Shown: positions 35,129 through 44,948, numbered from the stretch's first letter. The stretch: DNA of 64,000 bases from JANSXG01 sp024743075 (GCA_042140185.1 CP159477.1:2232001-2296000); one strand, 5' to 3'. Made by a program: numbers and translations. The notes: generated from the sequence alone by a model not told the origin.

Positions 35129-36418
35129 TTGGCAGACTCACCAACCGTTGCCACGCTCTCTCCGACCCGGATCTTCCTGAAGGTCATCGGGCCCGGCGTC
35201 CTGCTTGCGGGTGCGGCGATCGGGGTCTCTCACCTCGTGCAGGCGACGCGGGCCGGCGCGGAGTTCCGCTTCGGGCTGTTCCCGGTGCTGCTGATTGCGT
35301 GCGCGACGAAGTACCCGTTCCTGGAGTTCGGGCCACGGTACGCCGCGGCGACCGGGCGGACGCTGATCGAGGGGTACCGCGACCTCGGTCGATGGGCGCT
35401 GTGGACCGCGGCGGTTGTGACCTTCGGGGCTATGTTCATCATCATGGCCGGTGTGACGATCGTGACGGCGGCGCTGGCGACGGCGCTGTTCGGCTCGATC
35501 GGTGTCGAGCTCGGCGTGACGACATGGAGCGCGGTGATCCTCGGGGCGTGCATGGTGCTGCTCCTGATCGGTCGGTACCCGACGCTCGACCTGACCATGA
35601 AGCTCGTGATGGCGCTGCTGCTCGTGTCGACGCTGGCGGCGGTGGTGGCGGCGGTTGCCTCGCCGAATGTTGGCACGAGCGATACCGAGCCGCCGGCGTG
35701 GTGGGTGCCCGCGCAGTTTGGGTTCCTGCTTGCGTTCATGGGCTGGATGCCGATCCCGATCGACTCGGCGATCTGGCACTCCATCTGGACAAGAGAGCGC
35801 TGCAAGCAGACCGGGCACGAGTGCACGGTGCGCCAGGCGCGGGCCGACTTCAACTTCGGTTACGGGCTGGCGACGGTCGTCGCGATCATCTTTCTCACGC
35901 TGGGCGCGCTGGTGATGTTCGGTCGCGGCGAGGCCTTCGCCTCGGGCGGCGCGGGATTCGCGGCGCAGTTCATCGAGATCTACACGACGACGCTGGGGCC
36001 GTGGGCGAGGCCGATCATCTCCATTGCGGCGTTCACGACCATGCTTTCGACCACCCTGGTCGTGCTCGATGCGTTCCCGCGCGTCATGCAGCGCCTGGTG
36101 GCGACCCTTCGGGCCGGTGTTCGGGAACCGAAGCCCTCGGGGCATGCGTATGCAGCATGGGTCGTCGTGCAGGCGGCGCTGGGCCTCACGATCATCGCGC
36201 TGCTCAGCGGACAGCTCACGCGGCTGGTGGACCTCGCGACGACGCTGTCGTTCCTGACCGCCCCGATCCTCGCCTACATCAACTACCGGGTGATCACCGG
36301 ACCGACGACCCCGCTGCACGCGCAACCACGAAAGACCATGCGTGTGTTCAGCATCTGCTCGATGGTGTTCCTGGCGGTCTTCAGCGCGGCGTATCTGGTG
36401 TGGAGGGTGGTCGGTTAA
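35129..36418 (+). CDS. NRAMP-family divalent metal transporter
   Basis: 429 residues with ~11 transmembrane helices. Helix 1 carries 'GPGVLLAGAAIGVSHLVQAT', where NRAMP proteins normally have D-P-G-N. The canonical DPGN is not present here, so the metal specificity may differ from MntH. 'GWMPIPIDSAIWHSIW' and 'FNFGYGLATVVAI' occupy the helix 6-7 region. This matches the atypical NRAMP-related branch found in Planctomycetota and Bacteroidota. The start is TTG at 35129, the first in-frame codon giving a complete helix 1. Metal ion unknown. Confidence 0.75.
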   Translation: MADSPTVATLSPTRIFLKVIGPGVLLAGAAIGVSHLVQATRAGAEFRFGLFPVLLIACATKYPFLEFGPRYAAATGRTLIEGYRDLGRWALWTAAVVTFGAMFIIMAGVTIVTAALATALFGSIGVELGVTTWSAVILGACMVLLLIGRYPTLDLTMKLVMALLLVSTLAAVVAAVASPNVGTSDTEPPAWWVPAQFGFLLAFMGWMPIPIDSAIWHSIWTRERCKQTGHECTVRQARADFNFGYGLATVVAIIFLTLGALVMFGRGEAFASGGAGFAAQFIEIYTTTLGPWARPIISIAAFTTMLSTTLVVLDAFPRVMQRLVATLRAGVREPKPSGHAYAAWVVVQAALGLTIIALLSGQLTRLVDLATTLSFLTAPILAYINYRVITGPTTPLHAQPRKTMRVFSICSMVFLAVFSAAYLVWRVVG

Positions 36419-36430
36419 GGCGCATTCGAG

Positions 36431-36994
36431 TCACACGCCCAGCAACCGATCGCGTGCCCGCATGGTCAGCTCGTACTCGCGGCCGCTCAGCGTTGTCTTC
36501 GCCAGTTGCAAACGGACGAGCAATCGCGCCGCTTCTTCATCCGTCGGCACGCAAGCACGCTCCGCTGCGAATGCATCGTGCATAAACGATGCCGCCTGCT
36601 GAACGGTGCTGCGCGGTGCGCTAATTCGAGATCGCGCGAGTCTCAGAGACTCGAGAACCAGAGAGAACGGTTCGATCGGGAGGCGAGCGGTACTTGCGAC
36701 CTGGAATCTTCGAAACCCCATATCCGGAGGATCACGAATCGGGTTCTGACCCCGCAGCGCCGCAGCGAAACCCGCCAGAGCGAGCGCGATGATGATGGTC
36801 GCCGTCCACTTCACGCCAAGAAAAATCACCATCAGCATGAACAGCAGAAACGCCATCACAACGCCGAACAGCAGCCCCATGACAAGGGCGATGACAGCAC
36901 GCAGCAAGTAATCGCGGTTTCGCTCTGCGATCGCGGCCTTGATGACCCGCTCACACGCGCCGATGCTGACAGCAGCGTTTGCTGGAGCGTTCAC
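36431..36994 (-). CDS. Uncharacterised membrane protein translated after the transglutaminase
   Basis: 187 residues from GTG 36994, whose GTGA overlaps the transglutaminase stop by 4 nt. After a short N-terminal helix ('CERVIKAAIAERNRDYLLR') come two transmembrane helices ('AVIALVMGLLFGVVMAFLLFMLMVIFLGV' and 'ATIIIALALAGFAAAL'). The cytoplasmic C-terminus is helical ('DEEAARLLVRLQLAKTTLSGREYELTMRARDRLL'). No family recognised. Confidence 0.6.
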   Translation of the reverse strand: MNAPANAAVSIGACERVIKAAIAERNRDYLLRAVIALVMGLLFGVVMAFLLFMLMVIFLGVKWTATIIIALALAGFAAALRGQNPIRDPPDMGFRRFQVASTARLPIEPFSLVLESLRLARSRISAPRSTVQQAASFMHDAFAAERACVPTDEEAARLLVRLQLAKTTLSGREYELTMRARDRLLGV

Positions 36995-38491
36995 TCCACC
37001 GACTCCACCTCGATCGCCAGCACTCCCAACAGCCGCGCGATCGTCGTGTACGCGTCCAGCATCGAGTCCTCGCCGAGATCCGTCACCGAGGTCGTGATGT
37101 GCGTCGCGTCCATCGCCTTGGGCCAGGAGGCGTCGAAGTCTTCCCAGACCGGGCGTCCGTCTGCATCGTTCAGCAGGGCCTGCGTCCACATGTGGTAGCC
37201 AAAGACCTTGTCGCCGGTGCCGAACTGGTCGATGAAGATCAGGCCGTTGGCGCCCCGGCTGGGGATGCCCTCGGCGCGGAGCATCGCCGCGAGGAGCACG
37301 GCGTGCTCGGTGCAGTCACCCGCGCGGTTGCGCACGACCTCCGAAGCGGTCGCGAAGCCGACGCCGAGCGTCTTTTCGTTGATGTAGCGGTAGACGAATC
37401 GGCGCATCGCCTGGGCCTTCATTCGGTCGGACGCGTCGGGTTCGACACCTTCCAGCGCCTCCTTCGCGAGTTCGCGTACGCGCTCGTCGTCGCTGTCCGC
37501 CGCGGGGGTCGGGGCGAGGTAGGCCTCGGCGTCCACATCGGCCCCGTCGGCGATCACCGGGGAGTCCAGATCGATCGTCACACGCAGCGAGCCGTTCTCG
37601 AGTCGCTCGACGCGCTGCGCACGGTGGTCGGCAGGTCGGGCAGGCGCTGGCCGGCGATCGTCGACGACAGCCGGTAGGTTGCCCGGCGGGTCGTGCGAGG
37701 CGAGGGGATCTCGCCGACGGGCTCAACCAGCGTCGAGCCCATGAGCTCCACCGCTGGGACCTCTTTGAGCGCCTCCTCGCGATCGGCGCGCTCCATGACC
37801 ATCGTAATGCCGCCGAAGGGCAGTTCGGAGCGCAGGGTCTGTCCGGTCGCGTCGGTGTGGTTCACCATCGCGAGGTCGGGCATGATCGACTGGGTGACCG
37901 TCCAGCGGACGGCGTCGATGGTCTCGCCGAGCACATCGATGGGTTCCTCGCCGACGCGGGTCAGTTTGTTCAGCACGCGATCGAGCCCGGTGCTGGCGTC
38001 TATGGTCGAGTAGACGATCGTGTCCGCGCCGGCCTCGATCCGGGCGTTGACGTACGCGCCGACTTCGCCGGGGGTCAGCCAGGTGCCGCCGGGGGCTTTC
38101 TCCTCGCGGACGGTGCGCCTGCCGCCGTTGATGGTCGTGCGCTTCACCGTCTCGCCGTCCCAGACGTACGCCTCCACGGTCTTCGCGCCGCCGAGGTCGG
38201 TCGTGGAACGCATGGAGACGGGTTCGCCGTCGAGCGTCTCGACGAACTCGGTGTCCACGCTGATGGTCAGTTCGTCCTCGAAGCGCGCGATGCGGAAGAC
38301 CATCTCGGAACTGGTCACGAGCGTCTCGTCGAGCACGGCCGCGGCCTCGCGCGCGAAGCCGACGCGCTGGTCGTTGATCTTCACGATGAAGAACCGCTCG
38401 AACTCGCGGTCATCCCCGGCGAACGCCGGGCGCCGAGGGCGAGCAGGGTCGCGGCGATGAGCCAGAAGCCGGTGAGCCGTCCGAAGCGCAT
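36991..38491 (-). CDS. Exported transglutaminase-like protein (two frameshifts)
   Basis: 500 residues after restoring one C at each of 38428-38434 (signal peptide end) and 37616-37621 (TGCGCA). The repaired N-terminus is 'MRFGRLTGFWLIAATLLALGAPAFA-GDDREFERFFIVK', a clear signal peptide. The central region is beta-rich. The C-terminal transglutaminase-core domain shows 'VRNRAGDCTEHAVLLAAMLRAEGIPSR' (catalytic Cys), 'YHMWTQALL' (catalytic His) and 'WEDFDASW' (Asp). Such bacterial proteins are periplasmic protease-like or cross-linking enzymes. Followed by a membrane protein in the same operon. Confidence 0.85.
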
Positions 38492-38576
38492 GGTGGTCCT
38501 TTCGCTGGCCCCCATGCTACCGGCGACGCCAGGTCGCGACGCAGAAATGGGACGGAGCCGATAGGCTTCACCTGCC

Positions 38577-39419
38577 ATGATCGACACCCACTGCCACCTG
38601 ACATTCCCGGATTACGAGGGGCGCGTGGACGCGGTCCTCGCCGATGCCCGCGCTGCCGGCGTCTCCGGCTGCATCACGATCTCGACCACGCCCCACGACT
38701 GTCGCGAGGCGCTGGCGATCGCCCGCGCCCACGAGCGGGTCTGGTGCACCAGCGGCGTGCACCCGCTCTACGCCGACCGCGTCCCGACCGACCCGGGCGA
38801 GGCCGCCGAGGCCTGGGCCAACATCACCGAGGTCGCGTCGGCCCCCGAGTGCGTCGCGTGGGGCGAGCTCGGCCTCGACAACCACTACGACAAGCCGCCG
38901 AAGCACGTGCAGCTGCCCGTGCTGCACCACCAACTCAGCATGATCAGCGAACTGCGCGAGGCCTCGGCCGATCGCCGCATCGACAAGCCCGTCGTCATCC
39001 ACTGTCGCGAGGCCTTCGCCGAGCTCATCCCGATCCTGCGCGACACCGCGCTGGACCCGTCGCGCTTCGTATTCCACTGCTTCACCGGCTCGCCCGACGA
39101 CATGCAACTGATCCTCGAATTCGGCGCGTGGGTCAGTTTCACGGGTGTGGTCACCTACAAGAACGCCGCGGATGTCCGAGAGGCCGCCCGCCTGCTGCTC
39201 GAAGCGACCGGCGGCGACCGCGTAATGGTCGAGACCGACGCCCCGTTCCTGACCCCCCACCCCCATCGCGGCGTGCGCCCGAACGAACCGAAGTTCGTCC
39301 CCCACATCGCCGAGACGCTGGCGGGGATTCAGCAGGAACTGACCGGCGAGAGCGCGGACGAGTTCCACGAGCGCTTGAACCGGAACACTGAGCGGTTCTT
39401 CGGGATTCCAGCGTACTGA
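38577..39419 (+). CDS. tatD: TatD-family metal-dependent DNase
   Basis: 280 residues, a TIM-barrel amidohydrolase-type nuclease. Metal ligands: 'DTHCHL' (residues ~3-8), 'GELGLDNHYD' (Glu), 'VIHCREA', 'FHCFTGSPDD' and 'METDAPFLTPHPHRG'. Length and motif order are standard for TatD/YcfH. These enzymes remove 3' ends in DNA repair; a D-tyrosyl-tRNA related role is also discussed for the family. Divergent from the transglutaminase gene. Confidence 0.93.
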   Translation: MIDTHCHLTFPDYEGRVDAVLADARAAGVSGCITISTTPHDCREALAIARAHERVWCTSGVHPLYADRVPTDPGEAAEAWANITEVASAPECVAWGELGLDNHYDKPPKHVQLPVLHHQLSMISELREASADRRIDKPVVIHCREAFAELIPILRDTALDPSRFVFHCFTGSPDDMQLILEFGAWVSFTGVVTYKNAADVREAARLLLEATGGDRVMVETDAPFLTPHPHRGVRPNEPKFVPHIAETLAGIQQELTGESADEFHERLNRNTERFFGIPAY

Positions 39420-39451
39420 GAGCAGAGTCGCACGGCAGGCCCAAGCGTGAT

Positions 39452-40264
39452 CTAACCGAACACCGCGAAGACCGTGGCGATCGCGAACAAAGTAATTCCA
39501 TAGAGCACCAGCGGCAGCGCGAACCAGCGCACAAACCGACGCGCCCTGCGGTCAGCGGAGCAGATTCCGACTCCAACCGGCCACGCCACCACGGAGCCGA
39601 GCAGCGCTACATCAGGCCAGCGTGACCTGTACAGAGAATCCGACTGGCTCACGTGGATTCCGACCTTTGCCGCAATCCATGTGGCAATGATCGACGCCGC
39701 AAGCACGCTCGTGATTCGCAACGGATTAGGGTTCCAAGCGGCTGCTTCCTCCTCTCCGTCCGGCGGTTGCCACGGAACATCCTGTTCATCGGATTCGCCG
39801 GGGAACGCCGGATACTCAAGCGATGCCTCAAGCGTGTGCCACTGCACCCAGACAAGCGAAAGCATCACGGAGGCCACCACCAGGAGCAGCGGCGTGAGCA
39901 CCACGGCGAGAAGCGAGACCGTGTGCGCCCAAGCGTCGTCTGACCCTGCGGGAGAAAGCATCGCCGCGCGTCGGAACACGAACGCGAAGTCCGCGAGCGG
40001 CATCGCGGCAACCACGAGACCGAGCACGACGACAAGAGTAAACCGGCGGAGCCGGATCCAGAGGGCACCGGAGGCGATGACGAGAGCCACACCGGCAACG
40101 GCGAACGACTGGGCCAGTTGCAGCGCATCGACTCCGGGCGTGCGTGACCCCGTGTCGAGAGCTGCGAGCAAAATGACCGCTACACCCCACACCAGGCACA
40201 CGCGGGCGACGAGCCGATACCAGAAATCCCAGCGTTGTTCGTCGGGCATCGGGCTTCGGGACAT
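39452..40264 (-). CDS. Uncharacterised six-to-seven-helix membrane protein
   Basis: 270 residues. Hydrophobic helices near 22-36, 50-66, 76-94, 118-138, 185-202 and 245-268, with an acidic Pro-rich loop in the middle ('FPGESDEQDVPWQPPDGEEEAA'). No motif recognised, no neighbour in the same operon. Convergent with tatD (32-base gap). Confidence 0.65.
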   Translation of the reverse strand: MSRSPMPDEQRWDFWYRLVARVCLVWGVAVILLAALDTGSRTPGVDALQLAQSFAVAGVALVIASGALWIRLRRFTLVVVLGLVVAAMPLADFAFVFRRAAMLSPAGSDDAWAHTVSLLAVVLTPLLLVVASVMLSLVWVQWHTLEASLEYPAFPGESDEQDVPWQPPDGEEEAAAWNPNPLRITSVLAASIIATWIAAKVGIHVSQSDSLYRSRWPDVALLGSVVAWPVGVGICSADRRARRFVRWFALPLVLYGITLFAIATVFAVFG

Positions 40265-40405
40265 TCGGGGTCCTTGACAAGTGCACTGCCGGCGGCAATC
40301 CCGGCCGGCGACAGGCAGGGTACAGCGATCTGCGTCTCAACATGTCCTTTGGAAACGGTCTCGCCCCCGTGCAGCCCCCGCCTCCCCCCTGCTACCCTGC
40401 TCGCC

Positions 40406-41695
40406 ATGAACAGCCAGACAGATTCCGGTTCACGCGCCCTGCACGAGCAGTGGCTGCTCGCACTCACCGCGATCCCGACCGCCGCGGGGCGCGAGCGCCG
40501 GGTCGTTGAGTGGATCCACGAGTGGGCCAGCGAGCGACCCGACCTCGCCCTGAGCGCGGACCGCTTCGGCAACCTGACCATCGAGCACACCGAAGCATCC
40601 TCGGCCACCGAGCGCCCGTTCTACATCACCGCCCACCTCGACCACCCGGCCTTCGTCGTCGAGTCCATCGAGGGCAACACGCTGCACCTCAGTTTCCGAG
40701 GCGGCGTGCTCGACCCCTACTTCGCGAACCGCCCGCCGATTGTCCTCTTCACCGACGACGACCGCCCGATCCGCGCGGTCGTCACCTCCAGCGACAAGTC
40801 CACCAAGCCCTTCCGCACCGCGAGCGCCGAACTCGCCTCCGGCGAATCGCTCGAAGGCCTCGCGCCCGGCGACATCGGGCGCTGGGACTTCCCGGAGCCG
40901 GAAATCAGGCCCGAGACCGCCAAGCCGGGCATGCAGGCCGGGCGCGTGCTGTACACCCACGCCTGCGACGACCTCGCCGCCGTCGCCGCGGCGCTGTGCG
41001 CCATCGACGCCCTGCGCGATGAGCCGAAGTCGCGCCACGTCCGCCTGCTGTTCACCCGGGCCGAGGAGATCGGCTTCGTCGGCGCAATCGCGGCGTGTCG
41101 GGAGAAACTGCTCCCGCGCGACGGTCGCTACGTGCTGCTCGAGAACTCGCGCAGCTTCCCGGAGTCCCCCATCGGCGGCGGCCCGATCGTGCGCGTCGGC
41201 GACCGGATGTCGACCTTCAGCCCCGCCCTCACCGCCGGCATCGCCAAGGCCGCCGAAGACCTCGCCAAGGCCGACGGCGAACTCAAGGACAACGACCCCG
41301 GCCAGATCGAGAACGCCGACCGCCCGGGATCCGCCTTCAAGTGGCAGCGCAAACTCATGCCCGGCGGCGCGTGCGAATCCACCACCTATATGGCTTACGG
41401 CTACGAATCGACCTGCCTCTGCCTGCCCCTGGGCAACTACCACAACATGGCCGACCTGCAGGCGGTGCAGGACGAGGAGGCCGACGCGATCGCCAACGCC
41501 CGCCCCGGGCGCGAGCACATCGCCATCAACGACTACCACAACCTCGTCCGCCTGCTCATCGCCTGCGGCACGAAGCTCACCGAGGTCGAAGCCCCGGTGG
41601 ACACCATGGAAAAGCTCTTCGCCGAGCGCAGTTTCGTGCTCACCCGGGCCACCACGCCGGACCCAGAAGAAGTCCCCGCGCTCCGCGAAGACTAA
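40406..41695 (+). CDS. M42/M20-family zinc aminopeptidase-like protein
   Basis: 429 residues from the ATG at 40406; earlier in-frame starts extend into the promoter of the opposite gene. Co-catalytic metal site motifs: 'ITAHLDHP' (His, Asp), 'THACDDLAAVAAAL' (bridging Asp), 'TRAEEIGFVGA' (Glu pair) and C-terminal 'LPLGNYHNM' (His). A middle insertion around 110-190 corresponds to the M42 lid/dimerisation domain. Cytoplasmic peptide trimming is the family role. The following membrane protein begins 15 nt downstream. Confidence 0.85.
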   Translation: MNSQTDSGSRALHEQWLLALTAIPTAAGRERRVVEWIHEWASERPDLALSADRFGNLTIEHTEASSATERPFYITAHLDHPAFVVESIEGNTLHLSFRGGVLDPYFANRPPIVLFTDDDRPIRAVVTSSDKSTKPFRTASAELASGESLEGLAPGDIGRWDFPEPEIRPETAKPGMQAGRVLYTHACDDLAAVAAALCAIDALRDEPKSRHVRLLFTRAEEIGFVGAIAACREKLLPRDGRYVLLENSRSFPESPIGGGPIVRVGDRMSTFSPALTAGIAKAAEDLAKADGELKDNDPGQIENADRPGSAFKWQRKLMPGGACESTTYMAYGYESTCLCLPLGNYHNMADLQAVQDEEADAIANARPGREHIAINDYHNLVRLLIACGTKLTEVEAPVDTMEKLFAERSFVLTRATTPDPEEVPALRED

Positions 41696-41710
41696 GGAAG
41701 AGAAGCCCCG

Positions 41711-42193
41711 ATGCTCCCCCACCGCTTCAAGCACTACCAGCGCAACATCGGCTGGCGCACCACGATCATCAACCTGATCATTGTCGGCTACCTTCTTTAC
41801 ATCATGTTCGGCACGGGCATTGACCTGTTCACGCTGATCCTCGCGGGCATTATGTTGGCCGGAGCATTCGCGCCACGCCTATTCCTCAACACGATGGTCG
41901 CGAACCCACAGCGAACGACAAAGATCCTGAATTACTGCGCGCTCTTCGTCATGGGCGTGTTCATCCTGAACTTCGCGGGCATCTGGAGCCCGCCGGTGCT
42001 GCTGGCCATCATGATCCCGCCGCTGGTCGGTGTCATCATCGGCGGGAACTTCTGGCTGTTTTCCGACCCGCGCATCCTCACCAACGCGGGCGTTGCGCAC
42101 TACACGGCCTACCATGCGCAGACGCAAGCAGCAGCGCGGCGAACTCAGCATGAAACCAGCGACCGCGACAACCCGACGCCTCTGGCCCGCTAG
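41711..42193 (+). CDS. Small four-helix membrane protein, unknown
   Basis: 160 residues. Four hydrophobic segments ('TTIINLIIVGYLLYIMF', 'LFTLILAGIMLAGAFAPRLFL', 'LNYCALFVMGVFILNFAGI', 'PPVLLAIMIPPLVGVIIGGNFWLF') and a Gln/Arg-rich cytoplasmic tail that overlaps the next gene by 44 nt. No family recognised. Confidence 0.65.
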   Translation: MLPHRFKHYQRNIGWRTTIINLIIVGYLLYIMFGTGIDLFTLILAGIMLAGAFAPRLFLNTMVANPQRTTKILNYCALFVMGVFILNFAGIWSPPVLLAIMIPPLVGVIIGGNFWLFSDPRILTNAGVAHYTAYHAQTQAAARRTQHETSDRDNPTPLAR

Positions 42194-42587
42194 CCTCCTC
42201 GGCGTCGCGATCGGCCTTGGTTCTTGCACGGGCGTCGAGCCCGCATTGATCGGGGCCGCGGTGAACGGGGCGCAGACCGGCGTCTCCCTGTTCAGCGGCG
42301 CGGAGGTCTGGATCTACGAGATCGCCGAGTTCGAACCCGTGGTCGAGGCGGTCGAGCAGACCGAAAAGGAACTCGCCCTCCGCAAGCTCAACGAGGTCCG
42401 CGAGGACGGCCGCTACTGGGTGTACTACCGCTTCGCGAAGCACGCCAAGCTCGTGGTTGAGGTCCGGCGTCAGACCCCGACGGTGACCTCCATCGAGGTG
42501 GACGTCCCCGACAAGGACCAGCAGGGCATGGCCTCGCTGTTCCTGAAGCGCGTGCTCGACCGAATCGAAGCCCAACCAGCGCCGTGA
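42150..42587 (+). CDS. DUF3568-like lipoprotein
   Basis: 145 residues from the ATG at 42150. 'RRLWPASLLGVAIGLGSC' is a lipoprotein signal with lipobox LGSC. The mature part 'AEVWIYEIAEFEPVVEAVEQTEKEL' and 'WVYYRFAKHAKLVVEVRRQTPTVTSIEVDV' has the alpha-beta pattern of DUF3568-type or similar small periplasmic domains. It overlaps the membrane protein upstream; a start 36 nt earlier (MRRRKQQRG) is possible but would weaken the signal peptide. Confidence 0.7.
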   Translation: MKPATATTRRLWPASLLGVAIGLGSCTGVEPALIGAAVNGAQTGVSLFSGAEVWIYEIAEFEPVVEAVEQTEKELALRKLNEVREDGRYWVYYRFAKHAKLVVEVRRQTPTVTSIEVDVPDKDQQGMASLFLKRVLDRIEAQPAP

Positions 42588-42711
42588 ACCCCGCCGCAAC
42601 GCACGCGAAGGCGGCTATCGAAATCGCTCCGGCTCCGGGCCTACGATCCGTCGGGTATTCCCTCGTCGGGAGCCCCCTCCACCGACTCCGTTCCCGGAAG
42701 GACGCATCTTC

Positions 42712-43050
42712 ATGACCGACTTCACCGCCGACCACACGACCGAAACCACCTTCCAGGTCAACAGCCGCGGCATGACCACGACACCGGCCATCGAAGACCA
42801 CATCCGAGCCCAGATCCACCAGCACCTCGAACGGTTCCTCAAGCGACTGACGCGCATCGAGGTCCACCTCTCCGATGAGAACGAACCCCATCGCGACACC
42901 GGCGACGACAAGCGCTGCCTGATTGAAGCCCGTCCCGCCGGACGCGACCCGCTCGTCGCCGAACACACCTGCGGCGATATGTATGAGGCCATCGACTCCG
43001 CGGTCTCGAAACTCGTCCGCGTCCTCGAACACAAACTCGAACGCGACTGA
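42712..43050 (+). CDS. Ribosome hibernation promotion factor / RaiA-like (short form)
   Basis: 112 residues. The beta-alpha-beta-beta-beta-alpha S30AE fold is visible: 'FQVNSRGMTTTPAIEDHIRAQIHQHLERFLKRLTRIEVHLSDEN', 'KRCLIEARPAGRDPLVAEHTCGDMYEAIDSAVSKLVRVLEHKL'. It lacks the long-HPF C-terminal dimerisation domain. It blocks mRNA/tRNA sites and stabilises inactive ribosomes. GGAAGGACG supplies the ribosome site. Confidence 0.88.
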   Translation: MTDFTADHTTETTFQVNSRGMTTTPAIEDHIRAQIHQHLERFLKRLTRIEVHLSDENEPHRDTGDDKRCLIEARPAGRDPLVAEHTCGDMYEAIDSAVSKLVRVLEHKLERD

Positions 43051-43092
43051 TGGGCCGAACCGGGCGGCGCCGGCGTCCGCTACCATGAGGAC

Positions 43093-43442
43093 ATGCGCGA
43101 AACCACGCACTGCACGCTCGAACCAACCTCCGGCGTCCTGATCGTCCGCCTCAAGGGGCCATCGCTGGAAGAGCAGGACGCCAGGTCGATCCTGAGCGAT
43201 CTCCAGGCGCACGCGCCGGAGTGGAACTGGCGCGTCGCGATCGACATGAACAATGTTGATTTTCTGGCGTCGTCCGGCATCGGCTCGCTGATCAACTTCC
43301 ATCGCACCTGCGCGGCGCCGGCGGCAACATGGCGATGTTCGGTGTAAACGACAACATCCAGGGCGTCTTCAAGGTCACGAAGATGCACAAGTTCTTCACC
43401 ATGGCCAAGGACCAGGCTCAGGCCATCAAGAAACTGACCTGA
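43093..43442 (+). CDS. STAS-domain anti-anti-sigma-like protein (frameshifted)
   Basis: 116 residues after restoring one C after TGCGC at 43309-43313, joining 'LINFHRTCA' to 'GGNMAMFGVNDNIQGVFKVTKMHKFF'. The SpoIIAA-like STAS pattern includes 'VAIDMNNVDFLASSGIGSLINFH', where the Ser of 'SSGIG' is the usual phosphorylation site. It probably acts in a partner-switching cascade controlling a sigma factor or a second-messenger enzyme, but no anti-sigma kinase lies next to it. Confidence 0.85.
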
Positions 43443-43477
43443 TCGCGAAAGCCGGAACGGCTACAAGGGGGCGCACC

Positions 43478-44211
43478 GTGCCCACGACTACATACTCAGT
43501 CCGAGGCATGACCTGCCAGAACTGCGTGCGCAGGGTTACCGAATCCCTGGAGTCGGTCACCGGCGTCACCGACGCCCGAGTTTCGCTGAAGGACGGAACC
43601 GCGACCGTTGAAACGAAGGGCGATGCGGACTTCGAGGCGATGCGCGAGGCCGTCCGAGAGCGGGGCGGTTACACGCTCGCCAACGAGGGCGACGCCGAAC
43701 CCGCGTTGGAGCAGGAGGATGATCAATCCGGCGACTCGCTCTACCCCCTGCTCCTGATCGTCGGGTACATCCTTGGCACGACCGTTCTGGTCGCGCTCGC
43801 GACCGACAACTGGTCCCTGATGACGATGATGCGTCACTTCATGGCCGGTTTCTTCATCGTCTTCTCGTTCTTCAAGCTGCTCGACCTTCCGGGATTCGTC
43901 AACGCGTACTTCAGCTACGATCTGATCGCCCGCGCCGCGCCAGGTGGGGCTGGGCGTACCCGTTCGTCGAACTCGCCCTCGGCGTGCTGTATCTGCTGAA
44001 CGCTTTCCCGATCGCGACCAACATCGTCACGCTCGCGCTGATGCTCATCGGCTCGGTCGGTGTGCTCAAGGCGCTTATGGAGAATCGCAGGATCCAGTGT
44101 GCCTGCCTCGGTACCGCACTGAACCTGCCGATGACCAAGGTCACATTGATCGAGGACCTGTCGATGGCCGCCATGGCAGCGGGCATGCTGGTGATGTACG
44201 CCGCGGGCTGA
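43478..44211 (+). CDS. HMA metal-binding domain fused to MauE/DoxX-like membrane domain (frameshifted)
   Basis: 244 residues after restoring one C between 43932 and 43941, which gives 'DLIARARARWGWAYPFVELALGVLYLLN'. Residues 1-70 are a heavy-metal-associated domain with 'GMTCQNCVRRVTESL' (C-x-x-C). Residues ~90-240 have four transmembrane helices of MauE/DoxX type, including 'HFMAGFFIVFSFFKLLDLPGFV' and 'CACLGTALNLP' with a C-A-C pair. Such fusions are thought to handle copper or disulfide transfer at the membrane. GTG start with a GGGGGCG site upstream. Confidence 0.8.
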
Positions 44212-44256
44212 TCGCCGCTCACGCCCGACACCGCATCTGCCGATAGTGGAGATGCC

Positions 44257-44871
44257 ATGCAACCGCGCTCCACCGACGCGATCGCCGCATCGATGATCCG
44301 CAACCTGGAGTCGCGGACGGGGTTGTGCCTCGACGAGTGGATCGAGATCGTTGCTGCCGAATGCCCGGCCGTAAACGGTTCGGTCGACGGCGTCGATCCC
44401 GCCCAAGCCGAACATCGCGATGTGCGCCGCTGGATCCTCGACCACTACCAGATCGGCCCAAAGACCGCGTGGCTCATCGCCGCCGTCACCCTGCGCCACC
44501 TCGGCAAGGTTGATCCCAGCCAGGACGAACTCGTCGACGAGCAGTACAGCGGGCGCTACGCCCCGCTCCGCCCGGTCTATGACGCCATCGTCTTCGCAGC
44601 ACGTCAGCTGGGCGACCGCGTCGAAATCCGCCCCGCCATCGGCCATGTCACCCTCGCGCGAGGACGTACCTTCGCGGTCGTCAAACCCCGGCTCCGCGCG
44701 GTCCGCCTCGGGCTGCGCCTCCCCGGCGGGCCCGAGGCGCCGACCGACCGACTGATCGCCAAACCCTGGATGAAGAAGCGGGCGACCCACTTCATCGACC
44801 TCGCCAGCCTCGATGAAGTCGACGGCGAGCTGCAAGGCTGGATGAGGCAGGCGTATCAGGCCAGGGCCTAA
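44257..44871 (+). CDS. DUF4287/DUF5655-type protein
   Basis: 204 residues. N-terminal half 'MIRNLESRTGLCLDEWIEIV' and 'HRDVRRWILDHYQIGPKTAWLIAAV' fits DUF4287. C-terminal half 'YDAIVFAARQLGDRVEIRPAIGHVTLARGRTFAVVKPRLRAVRLGLRLP' fits DUF5655, a predicted transporter-like small domain. Both are of unknown biochemical function and commonly occur fused. Cytoplasmic. Confidence 0.8.
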   Translation: MQPRSTDAIAASMIRNLESRTGLCLDEWIEIVAAECPAVNGSVDGVDPAQAEHRDVRRWILDHYQIGPKTAWLIAAVTLRHLGKVDPSQDELVDEQYSGRYAPLRPVYDAIVFAARQLGDRVEIRPAIGHVTLARGRTFAVVKPRLRAVRLGLRLPGGPEAPTDRLIAKPWMKKRATHFIDLASLDEVDGELQGWMRQAYQARA

Positions 44872-44948
44872 GAATCGGTCGATTCGCGGCAACCATTCGC
44901 CCGCCGCTGCGTATTATCCGAAGAGGAACCCTTCGGAGAGACCACGCG

